Assembly (NCBI GenBank): GCA_964496755.1
Contig: CAZCBD010000020.1
Coordinates: 1-23,160, forward strand
Source of the DNA: CAZCBD01 sp964496755
GTDB lineage: Bacteria > Bacteroidota > Ignavibacteria > Ignavibacteriales > Melioribacteraceae
Direction of reading: 5' to 3'
DNA length: 23,160 bases
Every line of letters starts with the position of its first letter. Within the stretch, counting starts at the first letter, position 1. Below, in pieces: positions 7,524 to 16,661 of this stretch. A model generated the notes under the pieces. The model saw nothing but the letters and a program-made list of their open reading frames with translations. It was not told where the DNA came from and did not search any database. The position numbers were made by a program, and so were the translations under genes.

Positions 7524-8759
7524 ATGAAAAAAGTTTTGTATTTCATTTTTCTTGGATTTTTTTCGGTTTTCTTTGCTTTTGCTCAAACACCCGAAGCAAA
7601 GAAATTTACTTTGGATGATTTAATTGAATTTAGTTTAAAAAATAATCCAACATTAAAAATCCTAAGAAAAAATATTAAACAAGCAGATGCTATAATTTTA
7701 CAAAGTGGCTTATTGCCAAATCCTGAATTAGAAATTGAAATTGAAAATTTTGCGGGGAAAAATGAATTCGGCGGATTAAAATCTTCTGAATCCACCTTCT
7801 CGCTTTCGCAAGAAATAATTCTTGGAAATAAAATTCAGTATCAAACAGAAATAGAAAGATTAAACAAAAACACGCTATTAGCTGAAATTGAGGAAAATGA
7901 AAATTTAATTTCATTTAAAATAAAAAAATTATTTGCCAATTTGGTTTCGTTGGAAAAGCGAATTAGCTTGAATGAAAAAATACTTTTATCTTTAGACACA
8001 ATACTGGTAAAAATAGATTTTATGGTTAAAGCCGGAAAAACTAATTATGCAGAATTTACCAGAGCCTCTATTTTAAAATCGAAAGTAGAAATTGAGCAAG
8101 CTAAAATTAATAATGAAATCAAGCGAATAAAAAAACAAATCTCCTTTATAGCCGGTTTGAACTCCAACTTCGGAATAGTTAAAAAACATAATAATTATTC
8201 TGATGTTAAATATTCAGACCTTAAACATAAAGTAAAAAATAATCCAACCATTAAAAAACTAACAACAATTTCAAAAAGAATTGACATTGAACAAAAACTT
8301 GAGCAAAATCAAACCATACCGAATCTCACTGCTAAAATCGGAATTAAAAGGTTGGAGGAAGTAAAACAAAACGTTTTTGTTCTCGGGGTCTCATTACCTT
8401 TGCCAATTTTAAATAGAAATCAAGGAAATATTAAAAGCGTTTTAGTTGAAAAAGAAAAAAATCAAGCTTTGATTAAGTTTAATATCAAACAATTGAAAAC
8501 TGAATTATTCCAAACCGTAAGTAACTACAATTATTTTATTTCGGAACTGAGTAAAACAAAAAATAATCTGTTAAGTAACAGCAAAAAAGTATATAAGAAA
8601 ATACTTGCAGGATACTTAATGGGTAAGTTTACTTTTCTGGATTTAATTGAAACCAAAAACAACTTATTTGAAATTGAAAAAACAGTAATTGAACTGGAAC
8701 TGGAAATAATTCAAAACAGAAATGAAATTGAAAAAATAATTGCAGAAAAATTGAATTGA
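7524..8759 (+). CDS. CzcC/CusC-like TolC-family outer-membrane efflux protein
   Basis: This 411-residue protein should form the outer-membrane channel of the heavy-metal RND pump encoded downstream. It has a signal peptide (MKKVLYFIFLGFFSVFFAFAQ) and the CzcC-type start LDDLIEFSLKNNPTL. LLPNPELEIEIENFAG and a LSQEIILGNK motif follow, both typical of metal-pump channels rather than drug-pump TolC. The rest is long alpha-helical coiled coil, including a second half-repeat with KILAGYLMGKFTFLDLIETK. CGGAGAA precedes the ATG. The next gene starts 15 bp downstream, consistent with one operon. Confidence 0.9.
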   Translation: MKKVLYFIFLGFFSVFFAFAQTPEAKKFTLDDLIEFSLKNNPTLKILRKNIKQADAIILQSGLLPNPELEIEIENFAGKNEFGGLKSSESTFSLSQEIILGNKIQYQTEIERLNKNTLLAEIEENENLISFKIKKLFANLVSLEKRISLNEKILLSLDTILVKIDFMVKAGKTNYAEFTRASILKSKVEIEQAKINNEIKRIKKQISFIAGLNSNFGIVKKHNNYSDVKYSDLKHKVKNNPTIKKLTTISKRIDIEQKLEQNQTIPNLTAKIGIKRLEEVKQNVFVLGVSLPLPILNRNQGNIKSVLVEKEKNQALIKFNIKQLKTELFQTVSNYNYFISELSKTKNNLLSNSKKVYKKILAGYLMGKFTFLDLIETKNNLFEIEKTVIELELEIIQNRNEIEKIIAEKLN

Positions 8760-8774
8760 AATTGAGGTAATACA

Positions 8775-9758
8775 ATGAAAACAAACAATAAATTCTTACT
8801 GGTATTAATTGGTTTTGTAACGGGAATAGCTCTCTCAATCCTGTTTATGGGCAATAATACTAATGCAGACGAAGAAACACATATAAATACTTCTGATAAA
8901 GAAACACATTCTGAATTAATTGAATCCGAAGAGAAAGACGAAGATTTGGTAAAATTATCGGAAGCTGAAATATCAGAACTTGGAATTGAACTAAAAAAAG
9001 TAACACCCAATTACATAACTACAAGTTTAGATTTAAGTGGCGAAATTAAACCCGATCCACGTAATGTTTATGACATAATTCCGCGTTTTCAAGGAATTGT
9101 TAAAGAAATTTATAAAAAAATTGGAGACAAAGTTTCCAAAGGAGATATATTAGCAAAAATAGAAAGTAATGAAAGCCTCTCAGATTACAATTTGGTTTCA
9201 ATGATTAGCGGAACCATTGTGGATATGCACATTACCAAAGGAGAACTTACTAATACCGAAAAAGAATCATTTATGATTGTTGATTTGAAAAACGTATGGG
9301 CCGATTTTGCTGTTTATCAAAATGATATTTCAAAAGTAAAATTAGGCCAGAAGATTTCAATAAAGATCGGTAATAAAACCGTTTTGGGAGTAATTTCATA
9401 TTTAAGCCCTACTATTGATAAGGAAACACGAACTCTTGTTGCAAGAGCAATTTTAGATAATAAAAATGACGAACTAAAACCCGGTATGTTTATTACTGGT
9501 AAAGTTTCAATTGGCAAGAAGAAAGTAAATATTGCAGTAGAACAAAACGCAATTCAATTTTTTGAAAACAAAAATGTTGTATTTATAAAAACCGAAAAAG
9601 GTTTTAAACCTGAGCCGGTAGTATTAGGCAAAGGAGATAATAAATTTATTGAAATAAAATCAGGATTAAAATTAAATAGCATATATGTATCAAAAGGATC
9701 GTTTAATATAAAAGCCGAACTTGAAAAAAATTCATTTGGCGGCGGTCATAGTCATTAA
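8775..9758 (+). CDS. CzcB/CusB-like RND periplasmic adaptor, short form without an alpha-hairpin
   Basis: This 327-residue membrane-fusion protein should link the RND pump to its outer-membrane channel. A single N-terminal hydrophobic segment (about 7-25) anchors or exports it, followed by an acidic His-containing stretch (31-58). The two lipoyl halves, VYDIIPRFQGIVKEIYKKIG (99-118) and VSMISGTIVDMHITKGE (141-157), are joined by only about nine residues (SNESLSDYN). There is therefore no long alpha-helical hairpin. The beta-barrel carries LSPTIDKETRTLVARA and LKPGMFITGKV, both CzcB-like. The C-terminus is GGGHSH, a likely metal-binding tail. GAGGT lies before the ATG. Confidence 0.9.
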   Translation: MKTNNKFLLVLIGFVTGIALSILFMGNNTNADEETHINTSDKETHSELIESEEKDEDLVKLSEAEISELGIELKKVTPNYITTSLDLSGEIKPDPRNVYDIIPRFQGIVKEIYKKIGDKVSKGDILAKIESNESLSDYNLVSMISGTIVDMHITKGELTNTEKESFMIVDLKNVWADFAVYQNDISKVKLGQKISIKIGNKTVLGVISYLSPTIDKETRTLVARAILDNKNDELKPGMFITGKVSIGKKKVNIAVEQNAIQFFENKNVVFIKTEKGFKPEPVVLGKGDNKFIEIKSGLKLNSIYVSKGSFNIKAELEKNSFGGGHSH

Positions 9759-9767
9759 GGAGGTTTT

Positions 9768-12700
9768 ATGAAAAACATTATTGATTTTTCACTTAAAAAC
9801 CGCTTAATGATTTTTGTTGCATCATTAACAATTTTATTAGGCGGTTATTTTAGCTACAATTCGTTGCCAATAGATGCTTTCCCTGATGTTTCCCCCTCAC
9901 TTGTTCAAGTATTTACCGAGACGGAGGGACTGGCGCCGGAAGAAGTTGAAAAGTATGTTACTTTTCCAATTGAAGTAGCAATGAACGGAATACCCAATTT
10001 GAAAAAAATTCGTTCCGTTTCAAACTTCGGATTATCTGTTGTAAATATTTACTTTGAGGATGGAACAGATATTTATTTTGCCAGACAGTTGGTAAATGAA
10101 AGATTACAAGAAGCTGCAGAGCAAATTCCTGCGGGCTTCGGTGAACCGAAGATGGGACCGATTTCTACCGGAATGGGTTTGATTATATTTTATTATTTGG
10201 AAGATGAAACAGGTAAATATTCACTTGAGGAATTAAGAAGCATTCAAGACTGGATTGTAAAATTCCAACTTCAATCTGTGCCGGGGGTTACTGAAGTACT
10301 TGGTATTGGTGGTTGGGAAAAACAATTTCAAGTTCAAATTAATCCTAATGCGCTTTTAAAATATGATTTAACTGTTAATGAAGTTGTTGAAAAAATTAAA
10401 AACAACAATTTAAATGTAGGAGCACAATTTATAGAAAAAAATTCCGAAGAATTTGTAGTTCGTTCACTTGGACTTGCCACAAGAATTGATGATTTAAAAA
10501 AAATTGTGATTAAATCTAAAAACGGAATACCTATATTTTTAACCCAAATAGCAGATATAAAAATTGGTGGTGCCATAAGACGTGGCGTACAAACACATAA
10601 CGGCATAAAGGAAATAGTTGCCGGAATGGTAGTAAAACTCTTCGGCAGTAATTCTTCAAAAGTAATTTCGGATGTTGAAAAAAAACTTGATGCAATAAAT
10701 AAATCTCTACCCGAAGGTGTTAAAATTGTTCCTTATTATGAACAAAAAACCTTGGTGGAATCGGCAGTAAAAACCGTTACAGATGCATTATTATTGGGTA
10801 TTATTCTTGTAACCTTAGTATTAGTATTATTTATGGGCTCAATAAGACCCAGTTTGGTTGTAACATTTTCCATACCTTTTTCAATTATGGTAGCGTTTAT
10901 TGGAATGTACTTTTTAAAGATTTCCATTAACCTAATGTCTTTTGGCGGATTGGCTATAGCTATCGGTATGATGGTTGATGCAACAATAGTTCTGGTTGAA
11001 AACATAGATAGAAAAATAAATGAAAAAGAAAATAAGCTGCCTCTCATTAAAACAATTCTAATGGCAAGCAAAGAGGTTTTAAGACCGATTATATTTTCAA
11101 TACTAATTATTATAATAGTTTTTATTCCTTTATTTACACTTCAAGGTGTTGAAGGAAAAACATTCAGACCTCTGGCATATACAATAGCCTTAGCGATGCT
11201 GGGTTCATTAATATACGCTGTTATTATTGCTCCTGTTGTTTCTTCATTAATTATGAAAAGTAAATCAAGTTTAAACAACTTAAACTCTAATAACTTAAAC
11301 TCTAATAACTTAAACTCAGACAATTTAACATCAAAAGAAAATTTTCTTTTAAGAAAAATTAAAGCATTATATCTACCTATAATTACATTCTTCATTAGAA
11401 AAAGAATTGTTGCTATTATTTTAGCTGTTTTAATTTTAATTACGGGAATATTAATTTTTCCGCGATTAGGTTCCGAGTTTACACCAAAATTAAAAGAAGG
11501 TACGTTAATTGTCCGTCTTTCGATGGCACCATCAATTTCACTTAATGAAAGCACACGTTTAACCATGCTTGCCGAAAAAAGATTATTAAAGATTAAAGAA
11601 GTTGATAACGTAATTACGCGCATAGGACGCGGAGAAGTAGGTGCACATACAGATCCGGTAAACAGCGCTGAAATGTATGTAATACTTAAACCGAAGGCAG
11701 AGTGGAGAAATGGAATTAACCAAGATGATTTGGAGAAAATAATCAGAGAAAACTTTGGTGAAATTCCGGGAGTGCAAACAAATTATACACAACCAATTGA
11801 AATGACAGTGGATGAATTATTAGAAGGTGTTAGAGCAGAGTTAGCCATTAAACTTTTCGGTGATGATTTGGATAAGCTAAAAAATACCGCTCACAAAATA
11901 TCCGCTGTTGTTAAAAAAGTAAGAGGAGCCGCCGATATTCAAGTTGACCAAATTAGCGGAACTCCACAATTGAAAATAAATATTAACAGACAAGCTATTG
12001 CCCGCTATGGAATTAATGTCTCTGATGTGCAGGAAGTTGTAAAAACTGCAATTGGCGGTACTGTGGCCGGGCAAATATTTGAAGGAATTAAGCGATTTGA
12101 TATTTTAGTGCGTTTTAAAAAAGAAAATCGTTCTACAATAAAAAGCATAAAAAATATTTTAATCAAAGCCCCTTCCGGCTTGAAAGTTCCTTTGGGTGAA
12201 CTTGCTTCTATTGAAGAGGTTGTTGGCCCAAGGCAAATTACCCGTGAGCAAAACCAGCGATTCATTACAATCCAATGCAATGTTTTGGATAGAGATATAG
12301 GTTCTTTTGTTAAAGAGGCTCAAAAAGCTATTGATTCGGAAATTAAATTACCCGTAGGATATTTTACTACGTGGGGCGGACAGTTTAAACTTCAACAGGA
12401 AGCTAATAAACGTTTTGCAATTGTTATTCCCGCCACTCTTATCATAATATTTTTCTTTTTGTTTATTTCTTTTAAATCATTTAAAAACTCTTTATTAATT
12501 TTGTTCAATATTCCACTTGCTTTGGTTGGCGGAATTCTTTCGCTTTGGATATTTGATATGAATTTATCCGTACCTTCTTCGGTTGGCTTTATTGCCCTTT
12601 TCGGTATTGCACTCGAAAACGGAATGGTGCTTATTACTTATTTAAATAAATTAGTAAAAGATAAAGTTGAAATAAATGAAGCATCCATAACAGGTGCGGT

Positions 12701-12893
12701 TTTAAGAATTAGGCCTGTATTAATGACAGCATTAACAACCGCACTCGGACTAATACCATTACTTTTATCAACCGGAACAGGCAGCGAAGTGCAGAAACCT
12801 TTGGCTGTGGTGGTGGTAGGAGGATTGTTTACATCTACAATTTTAACTTTACTTGTACTACCCGCTTTATATAAATGGTTTAAGGTTAAATAA
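9768..12893 (+). CDS. CzcA/CusA-family heavy-metal efflux RND pump
   Basis: This 1041-residue inner-membrane proton/metal antiporter is the normal length for HME-RND pumps. It has the twofold RND layout: a transmembrane segment at each repeat start, large periplasmic loops (about 35-335 and 560-865), and two six-helix blocks. Family motifs include NSLPIDAFPDVSP (31-43), MVDATIVLVEN in TM4 (402-412, Asp404 for proton transfer) and QPIEMTVDELLEGVRAELA in the second loop. TM4 (GGLAIAIGMMVD) resembles the CusA monovalent-metal type. The second loop resembles CzcA, so zinc/cobalt/cadmium versus copper/silver cannot be decided. A tandem NLNSN repeat sits in the cytoplasmic linker (503-521). AAGGAGG overlaps the stop codon of the adaptor gene, showing tight coupling. 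Confidence 0.95.
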   Translation: MKNIIDFSLKNRLMIFVASLTILLGGYFSYNSLPIDAFPDVSPSLVQVFTETEGLAPEEVEKYVTFPIEVAMNGIPNLKKIRSVSNFGLSVVNIYFEDGTDIYFARQLVNERLQEAAEQIPAGFGEPKMGPISTGMGLIIFYYLEDETGKYSLEELRSIQDWIVKFQLQSVPGVTEVLGIGGWEKQFQVQINPNALLKYDLTVNEVVEKIKNNNLNVGAQFIEKNSEEFVVRSLGLATRIDDLKKIVIKSKNGIPIFLTQIADIKIGGAIRRGVQTHNGIKEIVAGMVVKLFGSNSSKVISDVEKKLDAINKSLPEGVKIVPYYEQKTLVESAVKTVTDALLLGIILVTLVLVLFMGSIRPSLVVTFSIPFSIMVAFIGMYFLKISINLMSFGGLAIAIGMMVDATIVLVENIDRKINEKENKLPLIKTILMASKEVLRPIIFSILIIIIVFIPLFTLQGVEGKTFRPLAYTIALAMLGSLIYAVIIAPVVSSLIMKSKSSLNNLNSNNLNSNNLNSDNLTSKENFLLRKIKALYLPIITFFIRKRIVAIILAVLILITGILIFPRLGSEFTPKLKEGTLIVRLSMAPSISLNESTRLTMLAEKRLLKIKEVDNVITRIGRGEVGAHTDPVNSAEMYVILKPKAEWRNGINQDDLEKIIRENFGEIPGVQTNYTQPIEMTVDELLEGVRAELAIKLFGDDLDKLKNTAHKISAVVKKVRGAADIQVDQISGTPQLKININRQAIARYGINVSDVQEVVKTAIGGTVAGQIFEGIKRFDILVRFKKENRSTIKSIKNILIKAPSGLKVPLGELASIEEVVGPRQITREQNQRFITIQCNVLDRDIGSFVKEAQKAIDSEIKLPVGYFTTWGGQFKLQQEANKRFAIVIPATLIIIFFFLFISFKSFKNSLLILFNIPLALVGGILSLWIFDMNLSVPSSVGFIALFGIALENGMVLITYLNKLVKDKVEINEASITGAVLRIRPVLMTALTTALGLIPLLLSTGTGSEVQKPLAVVVVGGLFTSTILTLLVLPALYKWFKVK
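11277..11333 (+). repeat. In-frame 15-bp tandem repeat inside the RND pump gene
   Basis: Two perfect copies of a 15-base unit (11277-11291, 11292-11306) are followed by one diverged copy (11307-11321) and a partial fourth. Each unit encodes Asn-Leu-Asn-Ser-Asn. The unit length is five codons, so copy-number change keeps the frame. It lies in the cytosolic linker between the two halves of the pump. Confidence 0.9.
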
Positions 12894-12897
12894 AAAC

Positions 12898-12930
12898 AAA
12901 AAACTCCGGTTATTTTGCCGGAGTTTTTTT
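12898..12930. terminator. Bidirectional Rho-independent terminator between pump and kbl
   Basis: A 9-bp stem AAACTCCGG (12901-12909) / CCGGAGTTT (12918-12926) has T7 on the right and an A-rich left flank. It serves the rightward pump operon and the leftward tdh-kbl operon, which converge here. Confidence 0.93.
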
Positions 12931-12945
12931 CAAATCCCTTTAATA

Positions 12946-14145
12946 TTAAATCACATTTAATTCTTTACCTACTTTTGTAAATTTCTCAATTGCAAATTGA
13001 ATATTTTCTTTTGTGTGAGCAGCACTAATTTGAACACGAATTCTTGATTTACCTTTCGGTACAACAGGATAATAAAACCCAATCACATAAATTCCCTCTT
13101 CTAATAATTTTTCAGCAAATATTTGGGAAAGCTTAGCATCATCGGGCAAATGACCAAACATAATCGGAACAATAGGATGTTCGCTCTCAACAATGGTAAA
13201 TCCTGCATCTTTCATTCCCTTTCTAAAAAGTTGAGTGTTTTCCATTAATCTATCGCGTAGTTCAGACGTGGTTTGTAACATATCCAAAACTTTAATTGTT
13301 GCACCTGCAATTGCCGGAGCAATGGAATTAGAGAACAAATATGGTCTGGCTCTTTGGCGCAACATATCAATAATTTCTTTACGACCTGAAATGCAACCTC
13401 CCGAAGCACCACCAAGTGCTTTTCCAAAAGTTGTGCTTATAATATCAACACGACCAACGGCATTACAGTATTCATAACTGCCTTTACCGCCCTTGCCCAT
13501 AAATCCGGTTGCATGCGAATCGTCAACCATAACCATGGCACCATATTTATCTGCCAAATCACATATCTTGTCAACCTGAGCAATAATTCCGTCCATTGAA
13601 AAGACACCATCGGTTACGATAAGTTTTACAGGTGAATCCTTAGCCGCTTTTAATTGTTCTTCCAAATCATCCATACTATTGTTTTTGTAACGATATCTTT
13701 TTGCTTTGCACAAACGAACACCGTCAATAATTGAGGCATGGTTTAATTCGTCCGAAATAATTGCATCTTCGGGACCAAGTAAAGGTTCAAAAACCGCACC
13801 GTTGGCATCAAATGCCGAAGAAAACAAAATAGTATCTTCCGTTTCAAGAAATTCTGATATTTTTGTTTCAAGTTGTTTGTGCAATTGCTGTGTTCCGCAA
13901 ATAAATCTAACTGAAGAAAGTCCAAAGCCCCATTCGTCCATGGCTTTTTTCCCGGCTTCAATTAATCTTTGGTCATTTGATAAACCCAAATAATTATTTG
14001 CACAAAAATTAAGTACTTCGCCTGCTTCTTTTGTTTTTATTTTAACGCCTTGCGGAGTAATAATTTGGCGTTCGTTTTTATAAAGGCCGGCTTCCTTAAT
14101 TTCATTTAATTGATTAACATATTTTTCTTTTACATTTTCAAACAT
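12946..14145 (-). CDS. kbl: Glycine C-acetyltransferase (2-amino-3-ketobutyrate CoA ligase)
   Basis: Kbl is a cytoplasmic PLP enzyme that cleaves 2-amino-3-ketobutyrate with CoA to give glycine and acetyl-CoA. The 399-residue protein matches the family length. Visible motifs are NFCANNYLGLSND (46-58), DELNHASIIDGVRL with the PLP-stacking His136, VMVDDSHATGFMG with Asp208 and His211, and STTFGKALGG with the Schiff-base Lys242. The C-terminus ends with GKSRIRVQISAAHT, typical of alpha-oxoamine synthases. GAGGAAA precedes the ATG. The gene directly follows tdh, which supports Kbl over the related BioF, HemA and serine palmitoyltransferase. Confidence 0.95.
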   Translation of the reverse strand: MFENVKEKYVNQLNEIKEAGLYKNERQIITPQGVKIKTKEAGEVLNFCANNYLGLSNDQRLIEAGKKAMDEWGFGLSSVRFICGTQQLHKQLETKISEFLETEDTILFSSAFDANGAVFEPLLGPEDAIISDELNHASIIDGVRLCKAKRYRYKNNSMDDLEEQLKAAKDSPVKLIVTDGVFSMDGIIAQVDKICDLADKYGAMVMVDDSHATGFMGKGGKGSYEYCNAVGRVDIISTTFGKALGGASGGCISGRKEIIDMLRQRARPYLFSNSIAPAIAGATIKVLDMLQTTSELRDRLMENTQLFRKGMKDAGFTIVESEHPIVPIMFGHLPDDAKLSQIFAEKLLEEGIYVIGFYYPVVPKGKSRIRVQISAAHTKENIQFAIEKFTKVGKELNVI

Positions 14146-14226
14146 TTTATTTCCTCAGCTTAGTTTAAACTTAAATTACTTTTTAATTATAATTCTTTAT
14201 AAATTCAAATCGCTTTTCAAACGAAA

Positions 14227-15267
14227 TCATTTTTCCCAGTTTAGAATTACTTTACCGGCCACGCCTTTTTCCATAACTTCAAAACCTCTTTCAAAATCCG
14301 TATAATCAAAATGATGGGTAATAATTGGTGATAAATCTAAACCGCCACGAATCATTTGTTCCATTTTATACCAAGTATCGTACATTTTTCTACCGTAAAT
14401 ACCAACTAATTCCAAGCCTTTAAAAATAATCTTATCCCAATAAACTTGAGTGTTTTGAGGTAAAATTCCAAGTAAAGCAATTTTACCGCCATTGTACATT
14501 TGTTCAATCATAAAATTAAAGGCAGAGGGAGCGCCGGACATTTCCAAACCAACATCAAAGCCGTGAAATATTTGTAATTCTTTTTTAATTTTTTCAATAT
14601 CATCTTTTGTCGGATTAAAAGCTTTAGTAGCACCCATTTTGCGTGCAAATTCCAATCTAAAATCATTTACATCTGAAATAACAACATGTCGAGCTCCGGC
14701 ATATTTACACACTGCAACAGCCATACAGCCGATTGGCCCCGCTCCGGTAATTAACACATCCTCTCCGAGTAAGGGAAAAGAAAGTGCAGTATGGGTTGCG
14801 TTTCCAAAAGGATCCATTATTGAAGCAAAATCATCGGATACCATATCATTTAATTTAACAACATTCGTAGCCGGTAATTTCACATATTCGGCAAAGGCTC
14901 CGTTGATATTAACCCCGATGCCTTTTGTATTTTCGCAAATATGTTGCATTCCTCTTTTGCAGTTTCTGCAATGTCCACAAGCCAAATGGCCTTCTCCCGT
15001 AACCCTATCGCCAACGGATAAATAATTAACGTTGGTACCAACTTCAACAATGTTACCAACATATTCGTGACCAATAGTCATGGGAGTTTTAATTGTGCGC
15101 TCTGCCCAATCGTCCCATTTATAAATGTGCAAATCCGTACCGCAAATAGCTGTTTTTTTTATTTTAATTAAAACTTCATCATTACTAATGGTTGGTATAT
15201 CAACCTTATCAAGCCAAAGGCCTCTTTTGGCTTCTTTTTTTACAAGAGCATTCATGGTTTTACTCAT
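14227..15267 (-). CDS. tdh: L-threonine 3-dehydrogenase
   Basis: Tdh oxidises L-threonine with NAD+ to 2-amino-3-ketobutyrate, the substrate of Kbl encoded 81 bp downstream. This is a zinc medium-chain dehydrogenase of 346 residues, close to the 341 of E. coli Tdh. Catalytic zinc ligands are Cys42 (CGTDLHIYKWDDW) and His67-Glu68 (IGHEYVG). The structural zinc site is Cys97, 100, 103 and 111. The Rossmann fold shows GAGPIGCMAV. Tdh-specific sequence around YKWDDWAERTIKTP favours this over a general alcohol or sorbitol dehydrogenase. AAGGTGG is the ribosome binding site. Together the pair degrades threonine or supplies glycine and acetyl-CoA. Confidence 0.95.
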   Translation of the reverse strand: MSKTMNALVKKEAKRGLWLDKVDIPTISNDEVLIKIKKTAICGTDLHIYKWDDWAERTIKTPMTIGHEYVGNIVEVGTNVNYLSVGDRVTGEGHLACGHCRNCKRGMQHICENTKGIGVNINGAFAEYVKLPATNVVKLNDMVSDDFASIMDPFGNATHTALSFPLLGEDVLITGAGPIGCMAVAVCKYAGARHVVISDVNDFRLEFARKMGATKAFNPTKDDIEKIKKELQIFHGFDVGLEMSGAPSAFNFMIEQMYNGGKIALLGILPQNTQVYWDKIIFKGLELVGIYGRKMYDTWYKMEQMIRGGLDLSPIITHHFDYTDFERGFEVMEKGVAGKVILNWEK

Positions 15268-15360
15268 TCTACCACCTTCATATTTATTTCGGTTTCATGT
15301 TTATTTTAATAAGCAAATCTAATATTATTGTCAGCAAATTAAAAAAAGATTTTTAAAACT

Positions 15361-15388
15361 AAAAAAAAACCCGACTATAAAGCCGGGC
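15361..15388 (-). terminator. Terminator after the ABC exporter operon
   Basis: On the minus strand GCCCGGC...GTCGGG forms a short GC-rich stem with one mismatch, followed by T9 (the A-run at 15361-15369). It lies 35 bp past the last permease gene. Confidence 0.8.
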
Positions 15389-15422
15389 TCACAATTGTAC
15401 ACTTAAAAAAAATTTCGGAGCA

Positions 15423-16661
15423 TTATTCATATCTTAATGCTTCGATAGGATCCAAGTTCGCTGCTTTATAAGCAGGATAGGTTCCGAATCCAACACCTAC
15501 CAAAGTACACATCCCAACACCAATAAAAATCCAATCCATAGGAACAACAGCTGTGGCTTTCATAAATGAACCGACAACATTTCCCAAAATTACTCCCAAG
15601 AAAATTCCAAGCAAACCGCCAATTTGCGAAAGCACAATAGCTTCAGTTAAAAATTGATAAAGTATATCTTTCTTTTTTGCACCTATTGATTTTCTAATTC
15701 CAATTTCCTTAGTCCTTTCGGTAACAGAAACAAGCATAATATTCATAATGCCTATTCCTGCTGCTAAAAGAGCAATCATTCCAATAACAATTGCACCAAT
15801 CTTTACACCTTGAGTTGCAGTGTTAAAGGTTGAAATCAATGATTCATTAGAGAAAATACTAAAGTCATCTTCCTCTGCAGGTGGAATTTTTCTCACGATT
15901 CTGAAAACACTTACGGCTTTTTCTATTGCATCAGCATATTCTTTTTCATTAACAACCTTGACAGTAATGTTAATTGACCTGAAATGCTTTCCATAAAAAC
16001 CCGCAAAAGTAGTTATCGGAATAACGACAAAATTATCTTGACTTTGACCGAATATATCTCCTTTAGGTTCATAAACACCAATAACTCTTAATTTTTTCCC
16101 ATCGAACCTAATAAATTTACCTACCGGATTTATATTATTTTTGAAAATCCGTTTAGCTACATCTTTACCAAGCACAATAACTCTTTCCGACCTTTCAACA
16201 TCATTAGCATTAATAGCCCTACCTTCCTCAATAATCCAATTGTTGTTGTCTTGTGCTCCTGAAGTTATTCCAACAATTGAAACGTTAGGATCGGTTTTTT
16301 CATTTTTATATTGTGCTACTTTTGCATTATTCCATTCTTCTGCGGCAACAACATAATTGCCTTTATATTTTTTCTTAAATGACAAAAAATGAGAATATTC
16401 AATGTCTTTGCGTTGTCTTATTTCTTTTCTATGCCTACGGCTTCCACCGAAATTAATAGCATTTTTTTGAATCTGAAAAGTATTTTGCCCTAGACTTCCG
16501 AGACCATTTTCAATACTGGTTTGCAACATGGAAATAACAGTAGTAATAACAATTATTGAAAATATTCCGACAACTATTCCCAGAATTGTAAGAAAAGATT
16601 TCAGCTTGTTTGCTTTCAAAGAATTTAGGGAAACAATAATAATTTCTTTAAGTAATTTCAT
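15423..16661 (-). CDS. MacB-type ABC transporter permease, second copy
   Basis: This 412-residue inner-membrane protein has the MacB/FtsX permease layout: one N-terminal transmembrane helix (SFLTILGIVVGIFSIIVITT), a periplasmic MacB_PCD domain and three C-terminal helices starting at IGAIVIGMIALLAAGIGIMN. The VSVTERTKEIGIRKSIGAKK coupling motif and the terminal LDPIEALRYE are both typical. No ATPase domain is fused; the ATPase is the separate gene at 17911-18633. It overlaps the first permease by one base (TAATG), implying translational coupling. It is paralogous to its neighbour and exactly the same length, so the two probably form a heterodimer. The periplasmic domain has a basic insert (SRRHRKEIRQRKDIEY). 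Confidence 0.93.
   Translation of the reverse strand: MKLLKEIIIVSLNSLKANKLKSFLTILGIVVGIFSIIVITTVISMLQTSIENGLGSLGQNTFQIQKNAINFGGSRRHRKEIRQRKDIEYSHFLSFKKKYKGNYVVAAEEWNNAKVAQYKNEKTDPNVSIVGITSGAQDNNNWIIEEGRAINANDVERSERVIVLGKDVAKRIFKNNINPVGKFIRFDGKKLRVIGVYEPKGDIFGQSQDNFVVIPITTFAGFYGKHFRSINITVKVVNEKEYADAIEKAVSVFRIVRKIPPAEEDDFSIFSNESLISTFNTATQGVKIGAIVIGMIALLAAGIGIMNIMLVSVTERTKEIGIRKSIGAKKKDILYQFLTEAIVLSQIGGLLGIFLGVILGNVVGSFMKATAVVPMDWIFIGVGMCTLVGVGFGTYPAYKAANLDPIEALRYE

Noticed and set aside
11141..11623. A 160-residue open frame opposite the RND pump gene
   Set aside because: It is an antisense shadow: no ribosome binding site, low-complexity repeat translated in another frame, and a well-conserved gene on the other strand.
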